Shown here in pieces: positions 13,561 to 15,409 of a stretch of DNA of 15,409 nucleotides (position 1 is its first letter; each line of letters begins with the position of its first letter). The DNA comes from DRYM01 sp964526225 (GTDB lineage: Archaea; Thermoproteota; Thermoprotei_A; EX4484-217-1), in the NCBI GenBank assembly GCA_964526225.1, contig CAZGLL010000033.1:1-15409 (forward strand), written 5' to 3'. Both the position numbers and the translations under genes were made by a program. The notes under the pieces are model-generated. The model searched no databases. It saw only the letters and a list, made by a program, of their open reading frames with translations, and was not told the DNA's origin.

Positions 13561-14674
13561 TGAAAAGAATATTCCAACAGGCAACTACATCTCTATGCCA
13601 TATTTCTCCTCCTCTAGAACACTTACCTATTCTTGAGCCATTGTCGTAGATTATTGGAGCACTATGGATTGGGCATAGTCTTGAGGTATTCCTTGGATTT
13701 ATGTAGGTTACTGGCACACCGTACTCTCTAGCTTTCTCCTCTATCGCTCTCTGAATACCTCTGAAAGATGTCTGGAAAATCCTATGACGTAACTGTTTAT
13801 CCCTTACCCTCTTAATCATGTTCTGAGCAGGTTTCTTGTCCAGCTTCTCAAGAACAATAGCATACCGCTTCTCATAAGCAGTCCTGACAATTATATTTGC
13901 AAGTTTCCACCTAATATCCTGTTTCTTCATCCCCTCCTTAAGCCTTCTCATAATCTTTCGTTTAATCCTTGACTTCTTACCATAGAGCTTATCATATCTC
14001 TCCTGAATACTCTTCCTGCGATAATAGTATCCAAGAACGAGCTTCTCCATATTGGTTTTAAAGAGGTAGGCTATACCATCAACTAGCACAGTAGCGTTAT
14101 TCTCATTAACATCAACTGATAGGTAACCTCTAGGCTTGAACTCCTCAACTTCCTTAACGAAGGTTAGATAGATTATGAGCTGTCTATTTCCCTTATCGAG
14201 CTTTACCTTAGCTTCAGAAGCTAACTTCCATCCTCTATTAGCGTATCTCCAGTACTGCTTATGAGGCTCAAGCTCTACCGTAACCCATCCCTTATGGGTG
14301 GCTATCCTGATAGAGGTTAATCCATTTGGTTTCCATAGGTGGTCATCAAGCCATATACTAATCCTCCTAACCACGGGATAATCTCTCTCAGCTAACCCGA
14401 GCTTCTTTAACCGTAAGAAACTCTTAACCCTAGTACTAGCATCCTGACATGCGGTATACACATAATGACTAGGTAATTGTGGATGAAGATTCCTCATTTC
14501 ACGGTACTTCAAAGCCTTGAGCCTAGTAAAGCCCTTAACGTTGTTCCTTACAGCGTAGAGTACTAATTGTTCAACCATATTATGGTACATCCCTTCAAGC
14601 TCGACAAATACTCTAAACACCTTCCTCGGTAATTTTACACTTTTTACAATAACCGTCCTTGTTACTCTAGCCAT
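13376..14674 (-). CDS. tnpB: TnpB, RNA-guided endonuclease of an IS607 element
   Basis: 432 residues. TnpB cuts DNA matched to its omega-RNA and helps keep the transposon at its site. An N-terminal wedge/REC region (about 1-180) is followed by a split RuvC domain: D188 in LSVDVNENN, E276 in AIVLEKLDKK and D362 in WHRDVVACWNI, all three acidic residues being present, so it is predicted active. The zinc-finger insert is unusual: CPIH (334-337), then CSRGG (352-356) and WH (359-360), giving C-H-C-H rather than four cysteines. The C-terminal tail (378-432), with PLGSTATNEP and LWARWKSLP, resembles other archaeal TnpBs and is encoded over the omega-RNA. Its ATG overlaps the tnpA stop, with GAGGT (14687-14683) 8 nt upstream, so translation is coupled to tnpA. 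Confidence 0.9.
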   Translation of the reverse strand: MARVTRTVIVKSVKLPRKVFRVFVELEGMYHNMVEQLVLYAVRNNVKGFTRLKALKYREMRNLHPQLPSHYVYTACQDASTRVKSFLRLKKLGLAERDYPVVRRISIWLDDHLWKPNGLTSIRIATHKGWVTVELEPHKQYWRYANRGWKLASEAKVKLDKGNRQLIIYLTFVKEVEEFKPRGYLSVDVNENNATVLVDGIAYLFKTNMEKLVLGYYYRRKSIQERYDKLYGKKSRIKRKIMRRLKEGMKKQDIRWKLANIIVRTAYEKRYAIVLEKLDKKPAQNMIKRVRDKQLRHRIFQTSFRGIQRAIEEKAREYGVPVTYINPRNTSRLCPIHSAPIIYDNGSRIGKCSRGGEIWHRDVVACWNILFKALRGDGSIAPSSVGLNVDGSSVPLGSTATNEPIRIPKSLWARWKSLPPIQYATVLNKMKR

Positions 14675-15320
14675 TCTTCTCGACCTCTTCTAAGAGCTTC
14701 TTAAATCCTTGAACAAGCCTCTTCTTATGGCTCCTCATACCATATAGCTTACCAGCGAAGGAGGTAACAATTGCTAGCAAATCCTCAACTAGCTCTTGAT
14801 AAGCATCTTTAGGCTCTTCACCATAAACAATCTCTATTTTAACACCGTATTGTTTAAAGAAGTACTCTAGGTACTCGAATCCAAAGCGGGTAAGTCTATC
14901 CTTGTAGGTGATAACTACTACATCTACTTGCTTGTTTACCACGTAGTTGAAGAGTTTCATCAAGCCTCTACGGTTAGTCTTCAACCCGCTAGCTACATCG
15001 CTTAGAACATCAACTACTCTATATCCTTTCGCTGAACAATACTGTGTCAGGTACTCTATCTGTCTATCAAGGTCTCTCTTTTGGTCTGTAGAACTGACAC
15101 GAGCATAAATGATTGCTCTTATCTCTCTTGTTTCCTCTTTTCCGCTTATAATCCTTTCAATCTCGCTTTCTGGTATCATCCACCTACCAGTAGGTGTCTT
15201 TATTGCTCTAATCTTACCTGAGTAAATCCATCTCTTCAAAGTAATAAAACTAATCCCGAGACGCTTACACGCCTCCTTGGTGGTAACAACTTCTCCGTCA
15301 TCTGCTATTCTCCGATACAA
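14667..15320 (-). CDS. tnpA: TnpA, IS607-family serine recombinase (transposase)
   Basis: From TTG 15320 the protein is 217 residues, typical of IS607 TnpA; the frame is open to TTG 15395 (242 residues), which would add an unlikely N-terminal extension with Cys and aromatic residues. Near the start is a MerR-like helix-turn-helix (TTKEACKRLGISFITLKRWI, then a wing with TPTGRWMIP). The catalytic domain follows: YARVSS (the first Ser, S101 of the long form, is the nucleophile), RDLDRQIE, and KDRLTRFGFEYLE with the conserved catalytic arginines. TnpA excises and reinserts the element through a double-stranded circle. No promoter or ribosome-binding site is obvious for the TTG, so the true start is uncertain. 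It overlaps tnpB by 8 bp. Confidence 0.88.
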   Translation of the reverse strand: MYRRIADDGEVVTTKEACKRLGISFITLKRWIYSGKIRAIKTPTGRWMIPESEIERIISGKEETREIRAIIYARVSSTDQKRDLDRQIEYLTQYCSAKGYRVVDVLSDVASGLKTNRRGLMKLFNYVVNKQVDVVVITYKDRLTRFGFEYLEYFFKQYGVKIEIVYGEEPKDAYQELVEDLLAIVTSFAGKLYGMRSHKKRLVQGFKKLLEEVEKNG

Positions 15321-15390
15321 AAAGATACAGTTTGAAACATTTAGAACGTTTCTGCCCCATATGAAGTAACGCGTAAGATAGCTGTACTCT

Positions 15391-15407
15391 TTCAAGATAA
15401 GATAGTT
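15391..15407 (+). repeat. Possible right terminal repeat of the IS607 element with tandem AGATA
   Basis: TTCAAGATAAGATAGTT is the inverted near-copy of the left end, with AGATA in tandem (15395-15404). A further AAGATA occurs nearby at 15375-15380. Repeated short sites of this kind fit TnpA binding at the tnpA end, but the window stops two bases further on. Confidence 0.35.
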
Positions 15408-15409
15408 AA

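Larger units (their letters stand above)
13333..15407 (-). mobile_element. IS607-family insertion sequence (tnpA-tnpB)
   Basis: Two overlapping minus-strand genes, a serine recombinase with a MerR-like DNA-binding head and a TnpB nuclease, define an IS607-type element. IS607 elements move through a circular intermediate and have no strict target duplication, so boundaries are estimates. I place them at AACTATCTTGAA (13333-13344) and its inverted near-copy (15391-15407, which has an extra 5-bp AGATA unit); this gives about 2.1 kb. The left end lies 9 bp after the PEPCK stop. The right end could lie beyond the window. Both genes are intact, so the element may be active. Confidence 0.8.

Noticed and set aside
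1..15409. tRNA, rRNA and CRISPR arrays
   Set aside because: No T-loop GTTCRA context with a matching cloverleaf, no rRNA-like sequence and no regularly spaced repeats were found on either strand.

Overview
The window looks like AT-rich chromosomal DNA from an archaeon, most likely a (hyper)thermophilic member of the Thermoproteota. The evidence is a stand-alone XPF-type nuclease end (HhH2 tail), a UPF0282 metallo-hydrolase and a DUF2095-like protein (families I know from archaea), AGGTG/GGAGG ribosome-binding sites before ATG, GTG and TTG starts, archaeal TATA boxes such as TTTTATA and TTTTAAA, and an archaeal-style IS607 transposon. Genus cannot be decided from the sequence alone.

Layout. 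1-384: 3' end of an XPF-like nuclease gene (+), converging with a UPF0282 MBL-fold hydrolase (-, 386-1276) with one base between the stop codons. 1277-3641: a divergent run on + with a SerB-like HAD phosphatase, a PHP-domain phosphoesterase and an 81-residue membrane protein, separated by non-coding DNA rich in inverted repeats. 3642-3975 is a spacer that may be decayed coding sequence. 3976-4911: an unusually short acyl-CoA dehydrogenase-like protein. 4985-6316 (-): an orphan ECF-type S component followed 9 bp later by an RNase Z-like MBL protein. 6408-7511: a membrane-anchored SagB/nitroreductase-like protein (-) divergent from a 61-residue two-helix membrane protein (+). 7545-10321 (-): an NMT1/SsuA-type ABC importer (binding protein, ATPase, permease). 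10522-10845 (-): DUF2095-like protein. 10846-11508: a long spacer with two candidate tiny genes and the promoter of the PEP carboxykinase gene. 11527-13323 (+): ATP-type PEP carboxykinase. About 13333-15407 (-): an IS607-family element with tnpA (serine recombinase) and tnpB (RNA-guided nuclease), plus a probable omega-RNA overlapping the tnpB 3' end.

Functionally this is mostly housekeeping and uptake genes with an insertion at the right edge. PEP carboxykinase supports gluconeogenesis. The ABC importer brings in a small organic solute, perhaps a sulfonate or a pyrimidine/thiamine precursor. The S component would need an energising EcfA/T module encoded elsewhere. Several promoters carry an inverted repeat at or near the TATA box (PEPCK, binding protein, PHP gene), suggesting site-specific repressors. 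The IS607 element inserted just downstream of the PEPCK stop codon without damaging that gene. The most interesting mobile-element feature is its TnpB/omega-RNA end, where the tnpB stop codon lies inside an 11-bp RNA stem.
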